Source: Nitrospira sp.
Lineage (GTDB): Bacteria > Nitrospirota > Nitrospiria > Nitrospirales > Nitrospiraceae
DNA length: 64,000 nucleotides
Assembly: GCA_030123565.1 (NCBI GenBank)
Contig: CP126122.1
Span: 496,001 to 560,000, forward strand
Reading direction: 5' to 3'
In this document: positions 1-8,462 of the stretch, one piece after another
Position numbering within the stretch: the stretch's first letter is position 1
How the letters are laid out: the number at the start of each line of letters is the position of its first letter
Notes under the pieces: model-generated
Told to the model about the DNA's origin: nothing
What the model saw: only the letters and a program-made list of their open reading frames with translations
The model's database searches: none
Made by a program: the position numbers and the translations under genes

Positions 1-20
1 CTCACAAAGGAGAACAGCAT

Positions 21-734
21 ATGAAACGTCATCTTGTCATCTATACGGGTACGCTCGCATTCGTCCTGACCATGGGACCCACGGCCTTCAGCCAGGTTTC
101 GACCGGTGCTGGCGGAGGGGCGCCGGATTCGACCATGGGGAAAGGAGCAGGAAGCGGTGCTCCGACGGAGAGTACCAAACCTGATAAACGCACCGATCTG
201 ACCGGCGGGCAGCAAGGTGTCCCCGAGGGGTATGCGGACACGCCGGTTCGCCAGGGCAAATTAATTGAAATGAAAGACAGCAAATATATCAATGCCCCCG
301 TGTACGGCTCACAAGGGGAAGAGCTTGGAAAAATCCATCAGGTCCTCAAAGATAAAAAAACAGGGGACATTGAATATGTGGTTTTTATCACCAGTTGGTC
401 TCAGCGAGCCATGCCGATCAGATGGAGCCAATTTCAAACGAAAAACGACAAGCTTCAATTGAAACTGAAGAAGGAAGATTTGCAAAATGATGTGAGCATG
501 AACAGCGACAAGGATATGTCTCCGGACGTGAAGGAGTATATGGACCGTATCAACCAGGTGCGGTCTGCACCAACCACCTCAGGCAATCCTGGTGTCCCAG
601 GTCAAAAGGGCGCCGGTGCCACCGGGTCGATGGGAGAGGATAGCGTCGGTGGAGGCGGCCCGAGCGGAACGAGCGGTTTGCCTCCTGGACAGGCGCCGGG
701 ATTCGAGGGGGGCAACCCGAGCAGCAAACGGTAG
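21..734 (+). CDS. Exported PRC-barrel domain protein
   Basis: A 237-residue protein with a clear signal peptide: MKRH, a hydrophobic stretch to about residue 24, and a likely cut after AFS. Residues 80-155 read as a PRC-barrel: a strand region around KYINAPVYGSQGEELGKI, followed by a YVVF strand and the aromatic SWSQRAMPI segment. The C-terminal 60 residues are Gly/Pro/Ser-rich and probably disordered. A good ribosome site (AAAGGAG) lies 6-9 bases before the ATG. PRC-barrels outside photosynthetic reaction centres are generic ligand or RNA-associated folds, so the role in the envelope is unknown. It converges on the next gene, with a strong hairpin between them. The promoter is outside the window. 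Confidence 0.85.
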   Translation: MKRHLVIYTGTLAFVLTMGPTAFSQVSTGAGGGAPDSTMGKGAGSGAPTESTKPDKRTDLTGGQQGVPEGYADTPVRQGKLIEMKDSKYINAPVYGSQGEELGKIHQVLKDKKTGDIEYVVFITSWSQRAMPIRWSQFQTKNDKLQLKLKKEDLQNDVSMNSDKDMSPDVKEYMDRINQVRSAPTTSGNPGVPGQKGAGATGSMGEDSVGGGGPSGTSGLPPGQAPGFEGGNPSSKR

Positions 735-751
735 GATGCGGTTCGGCGGAG

Positions 752-791
752 ACACAAGGGCAGGCGCTCGGAAGAGCGCCTGCCCTTGTGT
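752..791. terminator. Bidirectional hairpin between convergent genes
   Basis: A perfect 18-bp stem (ACACAAGGGCAGGCGCTC and its complement) closed by a GGAA tetraloop lies between two convergent genes. There is no long T-run on either strand. It probably ends transcription or stabilises 3' ends for both genes. Confidence 0.75.
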
Positions 792-813
792 ATGGTCGGA
801 GGAGAGACCGATG

Positions 814-1902
814 TTAGAGACGGTCTGAGAGTCCGATGCCCGACGGCTCAACTTCCGAAACTGCCGGCAGGGACGAACTCACACCGAGCAGCTGCTCGTA
901 CACGTCGATATACTCCTGCACCATCCGTTGTACGGTAAAGTGCCTGTCAAAGGCTTGCCGGCAGTTGCCGCGATTCAGGAGGGCGACATGTCCGACAGAA
1001 CGGACCATTTCATCCATCGTTTCACAGACGAATCCGGTCACGCCATGGTCGATGATTTCCGGCACCGCTCCGCGCCGGTAGGCGATGACCGGGGTGCCGC
1101 ATGCCAACGCTTCGATGAAGACCAGACCGAAGGGTTCCGGCCAGTCATAGGGAGCGAGCAGCGCGTAGGCATCGCCGAGAAAGTCGTCTTTTTCCAGATC
1201 GGTCACTTCTCCCACGAATTCGATGAGTGGATGATCGAGGAGCGGTTCGATGACGGTGCGGTAATAGTCCAGATTCGTCGGATCGATTTTGGCCCCGATT
1301 CGAAGCGGCATCTCGACCTGTTTGGCGATGGCGATGGCCTGGTCCAATCCTTTCTCCGGTGCGATGCGTCCGAGAAACACCAAATATTTCCCCACCTCGG
1401 TATGTGCTTGATACAGATCCGCCGGCAAGCCATGGTGAATCGTTTTTTGCCAATTGGCCCAGGGAATCGGATCGCGTTGGGCATGAGACACGGAGACCAG
1501 GGGCAAGTCGGTGAATTTTCCGAAGACGGGAATCAATTCGGGAAGGTCCAGGCGCGCATGGAGCGTGGTGAGGACGGGCACTCGGCAGCGCCTTGTGAGC
1601 GGGAAGGGTAAAAATTCCAAATGAGAGTGGATCAGATCAAACTCCCCGACCGAATTGAAGGCCTGCTCCAGCAAGGTGATCAAGGGCGCATCATAGTTGG
1701 TCACGACTTTGGAGAGGCGCAACGCTTCCGGACAGATCGAAACGAGGCGTGCCTTGGTGGTGGAGTCCCCGCTGGCAAAGAGCGTGACGTCATGCCCCCG
1801 ACGAACCAATTCCTCCGTGATGAAAGACACGATCCGTTCGGTGCCGCCGTACAAGACAGGTGGAACACTTTCCCATAATGGTGCGACTTGTGCGATCCTC
1901 AT
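814..1902 (-). CDS. Glycosyltransferase family 4 protein
   Basis: A 362-residue GT-B fold glycosyltransferase, likely cytoplasmic and using a nucleotide-sugar donor. The N-terminus MRIAQVAPLWE...YGGTERIV with RGHDVTLFASGDS is typical of GT4 enzymes. The C-terminal donor domain holds FLGRIAPEKGLDQAI (about residue 172), APYDWPEPFGLVFIEALACG (the EX7E-type motif) and GTPVIAYRRGAVPEI. The length is normal. The start has AAAGGAGCC before the ATG. It is transcribed from the palindrome-type promoter at 2027-2071, which points to a stress-related glycan such as a capsule, trehalose-like or envelope sugar. The acceptor cannot be told from sequence. Confidence 0.88.
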   Translation of the reverse strand: MRIAQVAPLWESVPPVLYGGTERIVSFITEELVRRGHDVTLFASGDSTTKARLVSICPEALRLSKVVTNYDAPLITLLEQAFNSVGEFDLIHSHLEFLPFPLTRRCRVPVLTTLHARLDLPELIPVFGKFTDLPLVSVSHAQRDPIPWANWQKTIHHGLPADLYQAHTEVGKYLVFLGRIAPEKGLDQAIAIAKQVEMPLRIGAKIDPTNLDYYRTVIEPLLDHPLIEFVGEVTDLEKDDFLGDAYALLAPYDWPEPFGLVFIEALACGTPVIAYRRGAVPEIIDHGVTGFVCETMDEMVRSVGHVALLNRGNCRQAFDRHFTVQRMVQEYIDVYEQLLGVSSSLPAVSEVEPSGIGLSDRL

Positions 1903-2026
1903 GCTGATGGCTCCTTTGCAAGAAGGTCTCTCGAAGACAGTTCCTGTTGGATGGTTGGAGATCGGTGGCGGTCATCTCTCACTATCCCGGCTTTCGGCGG
2001 CGGACGTGATAACCGGCTCGAGTTCG

Positions 2027-2071
2027 ATCATAGAGTCGAGGTCCGGCCGTTCGTACTAGGTGTCTCCCTAG
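2027..2071 (-). promoter_or_regulatory. Palindrome-type promoter for the glycosyltransferase
   Basis: On the minus strand: CTAGG-N6-CCTAG (2056-2071, perfect half-sites), then 23 bp, then TATGAT (2032-2027). The start codon lies 125 bp further on. On the plus strand no -10 box stands at the same spacing, so the site seems to serve the minus-strand gene. Confidence 0.75.
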
Positions 2072-2149
2072 CGTTCCGTCTGGCCGGTTTGAATGGCGAA
2101 TGGTGAGGTGTTCACTTCCGTTGAGACGTTGCGATACAAGGGACGACAT

Positions 2150-3433
2150 ATGACAGCCGATAAGTCAGAGAACTCCGGAAACCGGGTGGTCATCGTCGGA
2201 GGAGGGTTCGGCGGATTGGCGGCCGCCCAGGCGCTTGAGGAGGCGGCGGTCGAGATCGTTCTGATCGATCGGGCCAACCATCACCTGTTCCAGCCGCTTT
2301 TATATCAAGTCGCCACCGCGGCACTTTCTCCCGGCGACATTGCATGGCCGTTGCGAACGCTGTTTCGTTCGCAGAAAAACATTCGGGTCGTCCTTGCCGA
2401 CGTGCGGAAGATCGATCGGATTGCACAGCGCGTTGAACTGGTTGACGGCGAGCCGATTCCCTACGATCGGTTGATCCTGGCGCCGGGGGCTCGTCACTCC
2501 TACTTCGGCCATCCTGAATGGGAGGCCGATGCGCCGGGTCTGAAAACGCTGCCGGACGCGCTGGAACTTCGCGAGCGGATGCTCATGGCATTCGAGAAGG
2601 CGGAACGTCTGAACGGGACGCAGGATGTTCGTGAACACCTCACCTTCGTCATCGTAGGCGGAGGGCCGACCGGGGTGGAACTGGCCGGGGCGCTTGCGGA
2701 AATAGGGCGGAAGGCCATGGCGCCTGACTTTCCTGTGCTGCATCAAGCCGAATTCCGGATTCTGCTCGTCGAAGGAAGTGGACGCATTTTGGAAGCATTT
2801 CCGCCGGATCTTTCCCGCAAGGCACAGTCGGCGCTCGAGGGTCTGGGCGTCACGGTGATGCTGAACACCAGGGTGGAAAAGGTCACTTCGCAAGGGGTGT
2901 TGGCCGGTTCCCAGTTTATCCGCAGCGCCAATGTCATTTGGGCCGCCGGCAACGTGGCATCCCCGATTCTGAAGTCGTTGAATGTGCCGTTGGATGCTGC
3001 GGGGCGCGTCTTGGTTCAGCCGGACCTCAGCCTCGCCGGAGATCCCTGGATATTTGTGATCGGCGATGCGGCCCATTGTCCCACGCCCGGCGGCAGGCCA
3101 TTACCGGGGTTGGCGCCGGTAGCCATGCAGGAAGGTCGCTATGTGGCGGAAATCATCTGCAAGCAGATTCCGGAAGGGCACCGGCCTCCGTTTGAATATC
3201 GGGATCGCGGGATTTTGGCCACGATCGGCCGCGCCAAGGCCGTGGCGTTGTTCGGGCCCTTTGCGCTCTCCGGCATCGTCGCCTGGCTGGCGTGGTGTTT
3301 CATTCACGTGTTTTTTCTGATCGGATTCCGAAACAGGTTTCGAGTGATGTTCGAGTGGATCTGGTACTACCTGACGTTCAAGCCAGGGGCGAGGTTGATC
3401 TACTGGCGTGGACGCGACAAAGGCGAGCACTAG
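2150..3433 (+). CDS. ndh: Type II NADH dehydrogenase (NDH-2-like)
   Basis: A 427-residue FAD-dependent NAD(P)H:quinone oxidoreductase. It moves electrons from NADH to quinone without pumping protons. The FAD-binding Rossmann motif VVIVGGGFGGLAAA is at residues 12-25, the NADH-binding motif FVIVGGGPTGVELAG at about 165, and the second FAD contact IFVIGDAAH near 305. The C-terminus carries a hydrophobic segment (IVAWLAWCFIHVFFLIGF) and aromatic FEWIWYYLTF, the usual membrane anchor of NDH-2. The ATG at 2150 follows AAGGGACGA; an upstream ATG at 2093 lacks a ribosome site and is less likely. A class using another donor, or a sulfide:quinone-like enzyme, is possible but fits the motifs less well. 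Confidence 0.85.
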   Translation: MTADKSENSGNRVVIVGGGFGGLAAAQALEEAAVEIVLIDRANHHLFQPLLYQVATAALSPGDIAWPLRTLFRSQKNIRVVLADVRKIDRIAQRVELVDGEPIPYDRLILAPGARHSYFGHPEWEADAPGLKTLPDALELRERMLMAFEKAERLNGTQDVREHLTFVIVGGGPTGVELAGALAEIGRKAMAPDFPVLHQAEFRILLVEGSGRILEAFPPDLSRKAQSALEGLGVTVMLNTRVEKVTSQGVLAGSQFIRSANVIWAAGNVASPILKSLNVPLDAAGRVLVQPDLSLAGDPWIFVIGDAAHCPTPGGRPLPGLAPVAMQEGRYVAEIICKQIPEGHRPPFEYRDRGILATIGRAKAVALFGPFALSGIVAWLAWCFIHVFFLIGFRNRFRVMFEWIWYYLTFKPGARLIYWRGRDKGEH

Positions 3434-3463
3434 AACGTCGGCGTCTGTCGTTTCAGGGGTGAA

Positions 3464-3787
3464 CTACTTATTCTTGTGCGGTGGGTTGCCGGAAGGAGGC
3501 GGTGGCGTAGGTGCATCGCCACGTGGAGTTTCAGGGTCGATCGCCATGTGGGGGTCTACGACCGGCGGGGTGACGATGGCCTTGGGATCGGGAGGCATGT
3601 CCGGTTGTTTGTGAATACCAGGGTCGATTCGCGAAGGGGGCGTCGGGGGAGGCGATTCAGGACTCTGAGAACGGGGCGGCTGATCCGGTTCCACCGTTCC
3701 TGTTCCAGGATCGGCTGTAAATAGTCCGGCAGGCGAAGATGTGAAGAGGACTGCTGCCAATATAAAGGAAGCTTGCCCGACCATCAT
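3464..3787 (-). CDS. Small exported proline-rich protein
   Basis: A 107-residue protein with an N-terminal hydrophobic segment (MMVGQASFILAAVLFTSSPAG). The rest is almost wholly Pro, Asp, Glu and Ser (PPTPPSRIDPG, PDMPPDP, PTPPPPSG) with no folded domain visible. The ribosome site AAAGGAGAAG precedes the ATG. It has its own palindrome-type promoter 63 bp upstream. It resembles in style two other proline-rich proteins in the window (9292-9471 and 30434-30901). An extended periplasmic or surface spacer is plausible, but the function is unknown. Confidence 0.7.
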   Translation of the reverse strand: MMVGQASFILAAVLFTSSPAGLFTADPGTGTVEPDQPPRSQSPESPPPTPPSRIDPGIHKQPDMPPDPKAIVTPPVVDPHMAIDPETPRGDAPTPPPPSGNPPHKNK

Positions 3788-3820
3788 GCCTACTTCTCCT
3801 TTGCGCTACCAGTTTAAGCA

Positions 3821-3865
3821 AGTGTATGAATCTTTCCCTCCTTGCTGAACTAGGTGTGTCCCTAG
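3821..3865 (-). promoter_or_regulatory. Palindrome-type promoter for the proline-rich protein
   Basis: Minus strand: CTAGG-N6-CCTAG (3850-3865, perfect), 23 bp, TACACT (3826-3821). It ends about 34 bp before the start codon at 3787. The flanks extend the palindrome on one side (GAACTAGG). Confidence 0.78.
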
Positions 3866-3881
3866 GCCTGCAGTCGATCGT

Positions 3882-4211
3882 TCAGCGGGTATTTCGGCGT
3901 TGAGAAGGCGTGGCGCTTTTCATGACACGTGCGACGGCCTGTTCGACCTTGCCGATCGCCTTGCCCAATAACGTGCCGACCGCACGGCCTACTTTTTTGG
4001 CCTTGCGGGTGGCGCCGGCGGGAACCTTCGAGGCTGCCTTCGAATTCCGAACGGTTTTTTTGACCTGTTTTGAGAAAGGGGCGGTTGCGTTTTTCACCTT
4101 CCGTTTGATGGTATGGGCCGTCGGTCCGATCGTCCGTCGAGTTGTAGACGGCCTGCTCGGAAGTTTTTCGCCCGCACCCCGTACGGTTTTTCTGGCGACT
4201 ATTTTCTTCAA
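3882..4211 (-). CDS. Lysine-rich basic protein, histone H1-like composition
   Basis: A 109-residue, strongly basic protein rich in Lys, Arg, Ala, Thr and Val (KKIVARKTVRGAGEK, KRKVKNATAPFSKQVKK, RKAKKVGRAVGTLLGKAIGK). The chosen TTG start at 4211 has AAAGGAGCACCG in front of it. A longer reading from 4286 has no ribosome site. The composition recalls bacterial H1-like or nucleoid-binding tails, or ribosome-associated basic proteins, but no domain is recognisable. The charge suggests nucleic acid binding. A weak copy of the shared operator lies about 87 bp upstream. Confidence 0.62.
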   Translation of the reverse strand: MKKIVARKTVRGAGEKLPSRPSTTRRTIGPTAHTIKRKVKNATAPFSKQVKKTVRNSKAASKVPAGATRKAKKVGRAVGTLLGKAIGKVEQAVARVMKSATPSQRRNTR

Positions 4212-4297
4212 CGGTGCTCCTTTCGTGCATGGATGATCAAAGCTCAGTGAAACACGAGAATAATCAAGCTTGCAAGAGACGGACAAGAACAGATAGG

Positions 4298-4313
4298 CAA
4301 GGGAAATACCTAG
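4298..4313. promoter_or_regulatory. Weak copy of the CTAGG-N6-CCTAG operator
   Basis: CAAGG-N6-CCTAG lies between two divergent genes. One half-site is exact and the other has one mismatch. No convincing TANNNT box stands 22-25 bp away on either strand, so this is only a candidate. Confidence 0.35.
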
Positions 4314-4384
4314 TTGTCGAAAAGCATGTTGCTACCCACAATGTTATCGCCCTTTGTTCCATTTATGCATTGAGGAGGAAATGG

Positions 4385-5083
4385 ATGATGCGCTGTGGTC
4401 TGTTTGCCGTCGGTCTGCTCTGCGCCATGGTCCATCCGGGAGGCTCAGGATCTTTTCTCGCTATGGCGGCGGATCGCTCGACCGATTCGGCTGCCGCGCA
4501 AGATGACGATGTTCGCCGCCAGCGGCCGGTGGCCGACGGTGAAATCGAGCGGTATGTCTTGGACCCGCGCGGTGAAGTGGAAGGTCTCCTGCTGGCCGAT
4601 GGATCGCACCTGTACGTGACTTCCCGTGCGGCGGATCAATTGGTGCAGGCCCTCAAGCCAGGCGATCACGTGCTGGTCTATGGCCGCCGGAGTCCGGGCG
4701 CACTGCTCATCCAACCTGATATGATCAGAAATCTTTCGACCGGCACGACGTTCGTCGTTCCGTTGCGCCTGGACCTTCCGATGCAGGAACAGGAGCAACA
4801 TTTGTCGGTGACGGAATTGAAAGCCGCAGGAACGATTCGGGTGTTGCTCTACCATCCGATAAAATCGATCGTCCAAGGGATGCTGTTGAGCGACGGCACA
4901 CAGATACGCCTCCCGCTCGATGTCGGCGAGGACGTACGAAAGTCGTTCCATGTCGGCGATTCGGTGACGGTGCAGGGCAACGGTACCGACAATGAATTCG
5001 GTCGATCGATCGAGGCGATCGCGATCAGTAAAGGAGGTGGCCCGCTCGTTCCGTTGGATGCCTCGCTTCGCAGCCTGCCGTAA
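4385..5083 (+). CDS. Exported protein with two OB-fold-like repeats
   Basis: A 232-residue predicted periplasmic protein. The signal peptide runs to about residue 29 (LLCAMVHPGGSGSFLAMAA). Two copies of a beta-rich unit follow. One is ERYVLDPRGEVEGLLLADG with PGDHVLVYGRR (about 53-105). The other is IRVLLYHPIKSIVQGMLLSDG with VGDSVTVQGNG (about 150-205). Each has a conserved GxLLxDG turn and a GDxVxVxG strand, like OB-type folds seen in small exported stress proteins. The start follows GAGGAGG. The small exported proteins at 57544 and 63398 may be distantly related in fold. No enzyme motif is visible. Confidence 0.72.
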   Translation: MMRCGLFAVGLLCAMVHPGGSGSFLAMAADRSTDSAAAQDDDVRRQRPVADGEIERYVLDPRGEVEGLLLADGSHLYVTSRAADQLVQALKPGDHVLVYGRRSPGALLIQPDMIRNLSTGTTFVVPLRLDLPMQEQEQHLSVTELKAAGTIRVLLYHPIKSIVQGMLLSDGTQIRLPLDVGEDVRKSFHVGDSVTVQGNGTDNEFGRSIEAIAISKGGGPLVPLDASLRSLP

Positions 5084-5255
5084 CGCCATACGAATTCCGT
5101 CGCATTCCTCTAGTGTGATGTCCTAAAGATTCATGTCATAAGCCCAGCGGTTTGCCCCCTCACCGTCTCCTCTCCCCCGGTGGGGGAAAGGGCAAGGGAG
5201 AGAGGGGGAGCAGCCCACGCAGATCAATGCAACGAACTTCAGAGACAGGACAGTA

Positions 5256-5380
5256 GCAGGATGCTGAAAAAGTCCGCCAGCGGCGTTCTCGCTTCGCTCA
5301 GCGGCTCCACGTACCGAAAGAGTATTCGTCGCCTCTTTGCTTGCTGCGGCCTTGCTGGACGGCCCTTTTGAGCATCCTGC
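5256..5380 (+). repeat. MITE-like palindromic repeat, copy 1
   Basis: A 125-bp element whose ends are imperfect inverted repeats (GCAGGATGCTGAAAAAGTCC against GCAGGATGCTCAAAAGGGCC read from the other end). The whole could fold into a long hairpin. An inverted copy lies at 49862-49988, matching at roughly four of five positions by eye. A second fragment of the same kind (TTTTTCCGCAGCCTGCTAG) ends at 5460, so 5256-5460 may be nested insertions. It contains no credible gene. Confidence 0.75.
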
Positions 5381-5456
5381 AAGAGTATTCTTCTGCCGTG
5401 CCATCATTGTAGGCCATCGGAGTTTTCGAGCGCCAACAGGGTTTTTCCGCAGCCTG

Positions 5457-5501
5457 CTAGTGGTTCGCCTAGGGGCAATGCGGAGGGTGGTGTCTTATAA
5501 C
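5457..5501 (+). promoter_or_regulatory. Palindrome-type promoter for the outer-membrane protein
   Basis: CTAGT-N6-CCTAG (5457-5472), 23 bp, TATAAC (5496-5501). The left half-site is the end of the adjacent repeat element. The predicted transcript start near 5508 rules out upstream start codons for the next gene. Confidence 0.75.
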
Positions 5502-5540
5502 AAGACGATCTGCAACCTCCTGTGTTCAGTGAATTGTTCG

Positions 5541-6881
5541 ATGAGAATTCCTCAAACGACAATGGATCGCGGTCACGGGGAAATATTCGGCAGGCGGGCC
5601 ATCAGCCTGTTTCTGTGTTCGACGGCTTTCGGTGTGATGCTGTGTGCGGGCTGGGACGGAGTCGCCCAGGCAGAGGAGCCGACGCCTCTGGCCGGTAAAC
5701 CCCATCACACGACCCTGTTCGGCGAAGAAATCTATGTGCCCCCGCGCGATCGCCGCAACGTGACCGCGGCCAGTTTCGGCATTCAGGCGATTCCGAACGG
5801 GCCGAGCCAGATGGAAGTGCTTCCCTTCGGGGCGTTATACGTCTGGCGCAATTGGGATGACGACAACCGCCGATTCCGCGGTACCTTTTCCGGAGTGGTC
5901 AACGATATCGACTACACCATCGGCTTGCGGGAATATCCGAATTGGTCGCTCATCTTTACGTGGGACAATTTCATCCTTCCCCTGGGCCGTTCGGAATATG
6001 TCGAGGGTCAGCGCATCAGGGAAACCGAACTGGAATGGAGCTATGCCTTTGCCGGCGCCGGACTGGGCTATCGACTGCCGGTCCGTCCGTTCGAGCAGGA
6101 CAGCGCATTAAACATGTTTCTCACCTACGAGCCTGGTTATCGCTGGTTCAAGGGAACCACCCACACGTCTCCGCAATACGGCGTGCCGAAGGATACCTAT
6201 GAGGGCCGGATCCATTTTCGCCTTCGCATGGACGCGCTGGCCAGGAATCTCATGGAGCTTCCCCATGAAGGATTCACGCTCGGAGGTGATTTCATCCACG
6301 GGCATCGCGCGAGATGGGACCAGTGGGGCGGGGCCCCGTTCGACAAGCCGGATTTCAAAAAGGAGCAGACCTATCTTCAGGCGACGGCCTACGTGCTGTT
6401 TGCAACCGGCCTTCCGTTCATCGAGAGCGAGAAACATCGTCTCATCACCAGCCTCCATGGGGGGATCGGCAAGGATCAGGACCGCTTCTCCGCCTTCCGG
6501 CTTCCCGGGCGGCCGACCGGCTATGAATGGGAGGCCGTGTCCCTGCCCATGATCCACGGTGTGGCCTTCAACGAATTGTTCCCGCGGCGGTATGCCGTGG
6601 CCAACCTGCAGTACCGCTATGAAGCGCTGTTTTTTCTCTACCCCTATCTCGAAGCGACTTGGGGGCTGGTCGAGCGCCCTCGCTTCACGACGGAAGGGGC
6701 TATCAAGAACGTGACGGATTCGCTGCCGACTCTGGGTGGCGGCCTCATTACCGGGGCGCCGTGGAAGTCTCAAATCGAACTGAATTACACGTATAACTTC
6801 GGTATTTTTCGTGATCCCGGCGGCGGGCCGCCGACCAAGGGCGGGCATGGGCTGATTTTCTTCTGGTCGAAACAACTTTAA
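5541..6881 (+). CDS. Predicted outer-membrane beta-barrel protein
   Basis: A 446-residue protein. A long signal peptide (FGRRAISLFLCSTAFGVMLCAG, cut near AQA) is followed by alternating aromatic and polar strands throughout (ALYVWRNWDDDNRRF, YEPGYRWFKG, ANLQYRYEALFFLYPYLE). The end is hydrophobic (GLIFFWSKQL), as in beta-barrels. The sequence suggests 12-16 strands without a plug domain. The start is placed at the ATG at 5541, or possibly 5562; neither has a strong ribosome site. Reading further upstream is ruled out by the promoter at 5457-5501. The family is not recognised. A transport or surface role is inferred. Confidence 0.75.
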   Translation: MRIPQTTMDRGHGEIFGRRAISLFLCSTAFGVMLCAGWDGVAQAEEPTPLAGKPHHTTLFGEEIYVPPRDRRNVTAASFGIQAIPNGPSQMEVLPFGALYVWRNWDDDNRRFRGTFSGVVNDIDYTIGLREYPNWSLIFTWDNFILPLGRSEYVEGQRIRETELEWSYAFAGAGLGYRLPVRPFEQDSALNMFLTYEPGYRWFKGTTHTSPQYGVPKDTYEGRIHFRLRMDALARNLMELPHEGFTLGGDFIHGHRARWDQWGGAPFDKPDFKKEQTYLQATAYVLFATGLPFIESEKHRLITSLHGGIGKDQDRFSAFRLPGRPTGYEWEAVSLPMIHGVAFNELFPRRYAVANLQYRYEALFFLYPYLEATWGLVERPRFTTEGAIKNVTDSLPTLGGGLITGAPWKSQIELNYTYNFGIFRDPGGGPPTKGGHGLIFFWSKQL

Positions 6882-6969
6882 CCCCCCTCGCTATCATCAT
6901 GAGAGAGTGGTAGGATTCGCCCGACGGCATCTTCCTTGATCTCTCCTCCTCTTTCCCGGGAGCGACAGC

Positions 6970-7653
6970 ATGAAGCCCACAGTACTCATCGCCGACGACC
7001 ACACGCTCGTGGCAGAGGGTATCGAAAAACTTCTGGAGCACGATTTTCAATTATGCGGCAGGGTTGCCGATGGGCGGGCACTCGTCAAGGCCGTCGAGCA
7101 GTACAAGCCGGATATCGCCCTGGTGGACATCGCCCTTCCGTTGCTCAACGGTCTCGATGCCTGCCGCCAAATCAAAAAGGCTGCCCCGGAGGTCAAGCTG
7201 CTCATTTTGACGATGCACGGCGAGCAGTATTTCGTGACCGAAGCCTTCCGTGCCGGAGTCTCGGGCTATATGTTGAAACAATCGGTGGCGGAAGAGTTGA
7301 TCTTTGCCATCAGGGAAGTCTTGAAAGGGCGGCTCTACGTCTCGCCCAGTGTGGCGGAGAATCTGGTCGAACAGGCGCTGCACCCGGACGAAGGCGGACC
7401 CTCACGCTCCATCGAATCGTCCGGCAAGCTGAGCGCGCGCCAGCGTGAAGTGTTGCAGTTGATCGCCGAAGGACAATCGACCAAGGAAATCGCCTCGACG
7501 TTGAATGTGTCGATCAAGACGGTCGAATTTCACAAAACCCGCATCATGAAACAACTCGGCGTCCATAGCACGGCCGAACTTACCAAACACGCCATCGCCA
7601 TCGGTCTCATCGCCATGCCGCGGCAGCCTACCGTACCTGGTCCTCAGGCCTAG
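6970..7653 (+). CDS. NarL/FixJ-family response regulator (LuxR-type HTH)
   Basis: A 227-residue two-domain regulator. The receiver domain covers residues 1-120: acidic pair DDH at 9-11, phospho-acceptor Asp in ALVDIALPLLNG near 52, Thr in LILTMHG near 79, Lys in YMLKQS. The LuxR HTH is at about 155-215 (LSARQREVLQLIAEGQSTKE, then VSIKTVEFHKTRIMKQLG). It should bind DNA as a phosphorylated dimer. No kinase is adjacent, so it may take phosphate from the HisKA_3 kinases encoded 9-23 kb away. It converges on a second regulator with an 11-bp gap. It is a candidate activator of the shared palindrome; this is inference. Confidence 0.93.
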   Translation: MKPTVLIADDHTLVAEGIEKLLEHDFQLCGRVADGRALVKAVEQYKPDIALVDIALPLLNGLDACRQIKKAAPEVKLLILTMHGEQYFVTEAFRAGVSGYMLKQSVAEELIFAIREVLKGRLYVSPSVAENLVEQALHPDEGGPSRSIESSGKLSARQREVLQLIAEGQSTKEIASTLNVSIKTVEFHKTRIMKQLGVHSTAELTKHAIAIGLIAMPRQPTVPGPQA

Positions 7654-7664
7654 TCACGAGTGGG

Positions 7665-8321
7665 CTATGGGTGCTGGTCATCGAGTGTCGTCAATCCCTG
7701 TGAGAGGGCGAATCTGGTCAGTTCGGCCGTCGTGCGGATACCGAGGCGGCGCGTAATGTTCCCCTTGTGAAACTCCACCGCCTTGGTCGAAACCTGCATC
7801 GTGGCGGCGATTTCCTTCGTGGAAAAGCCCTTCGCCAGGAGTCGCAGCACCTCCAGTTGCCGCGGCGTCAGTTTGGATGAAAACCCTTCCGGCTTCACCC
7901 AGGGCGTTTCGATCGCATCCTGTACTTCAAGCGAGAGTTGCGGAGAAACGTATCGCTGATTTTTCATGGCGGCGGAGAGGGCCGACAAGAGTTCGGTCGA
8001 AGCCGACTGCTTCAAGACATAGGCGGATGCGCCCAACTGGAACGCCTGTGAAATATAAAACGGCTCGCTCATCATCGTCACAAAGATCAACTTTGCGTGG
8101 GGGATCGTCGCCTTCAGCTGTCGGGCTACCTCCAACCCGTTCAACGTCGGCATGGAAATGTCCAGCAGGATCATTTCCGGCGCCAGTCCAGGAGCGATGT
8201 TCAGGAGTTCCTGTCCGTCGGAGGCCGTTCCGACAATCTCGAATTCCGGCTCGAGAAGTTGTCGATAGGCCTCCAGCACCAGGTTGTGGTCGTCGGCGAT
8301 GATGATCCGAGCTTTGGACAC
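7665..8321 (-). CDS. NarL/FixJ-family response regulator (LuxR-type HTH)
   Basis: A 218-residue protein with the same architecture as its convergent neighbour. The receiver domain (DDH at about 9-11, Asp in MILLDISMPTLNG near 54, Lys in YVLKQS) is followed by a LuxR HTH (LTPRQLEVLRLLAKGFSTKE, VSTKAVEFHKGNITRRLG). The two regulators are clear paralogues. Its upstream region holds two operator copies, so it may be autoregulated or driven by the other regulator. Its ribosome site is AAAAGGAG ahead of the ATG. Like the first, it is an orphan without an adjacent kinase. Confidence 0.93.
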   Translation of the reverse strand: MSKARIIIADDHNLVLEAYRQLLEPEFEIVGTASDGQELLNIAPGLAPEMILLDISMPTLNGLEVARQLKATIPHAKLIFVTMMSEPFYISQAFQLGASAYVLKQSASTELLSALSAAMKNQRYVSPQLSLEVQDAIETPWVKPEGFSSKLTPRQLEVLRLLAKGFSTKEIAATMQVSTKAVEFHKGNITRRLGIRTTAELTRFALSQGLTTLDDQHP

Positions 8322-8462
8322 GGTACTCCTTTTGAGAGCCCGCTACGCGATGGATTCGGCTACGGGCTTTTTATCCGCCAAGGAACTGTACGGGTACAGA
8401 CATCACCATAACAGGCGTTAGGGTTTCCTTTTACACCACTCCTCGCCCTCAATTCACTCCTT

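Noticed and set aside
2067-2100. Plus-strand use of the operator at 2056-2071 for the NADH dehydrogenase
   Set aside because: No TANNNT hexamer lies 22-25 bp downstream on the plus strand, while the minus strand has an exact TATGAT at 23 bp.
5337-5540. N-terminal extension of the outer-membrane protein frame
   Set aside because: It runs through the repeat and the promoter; the predicted transcript begins after it.
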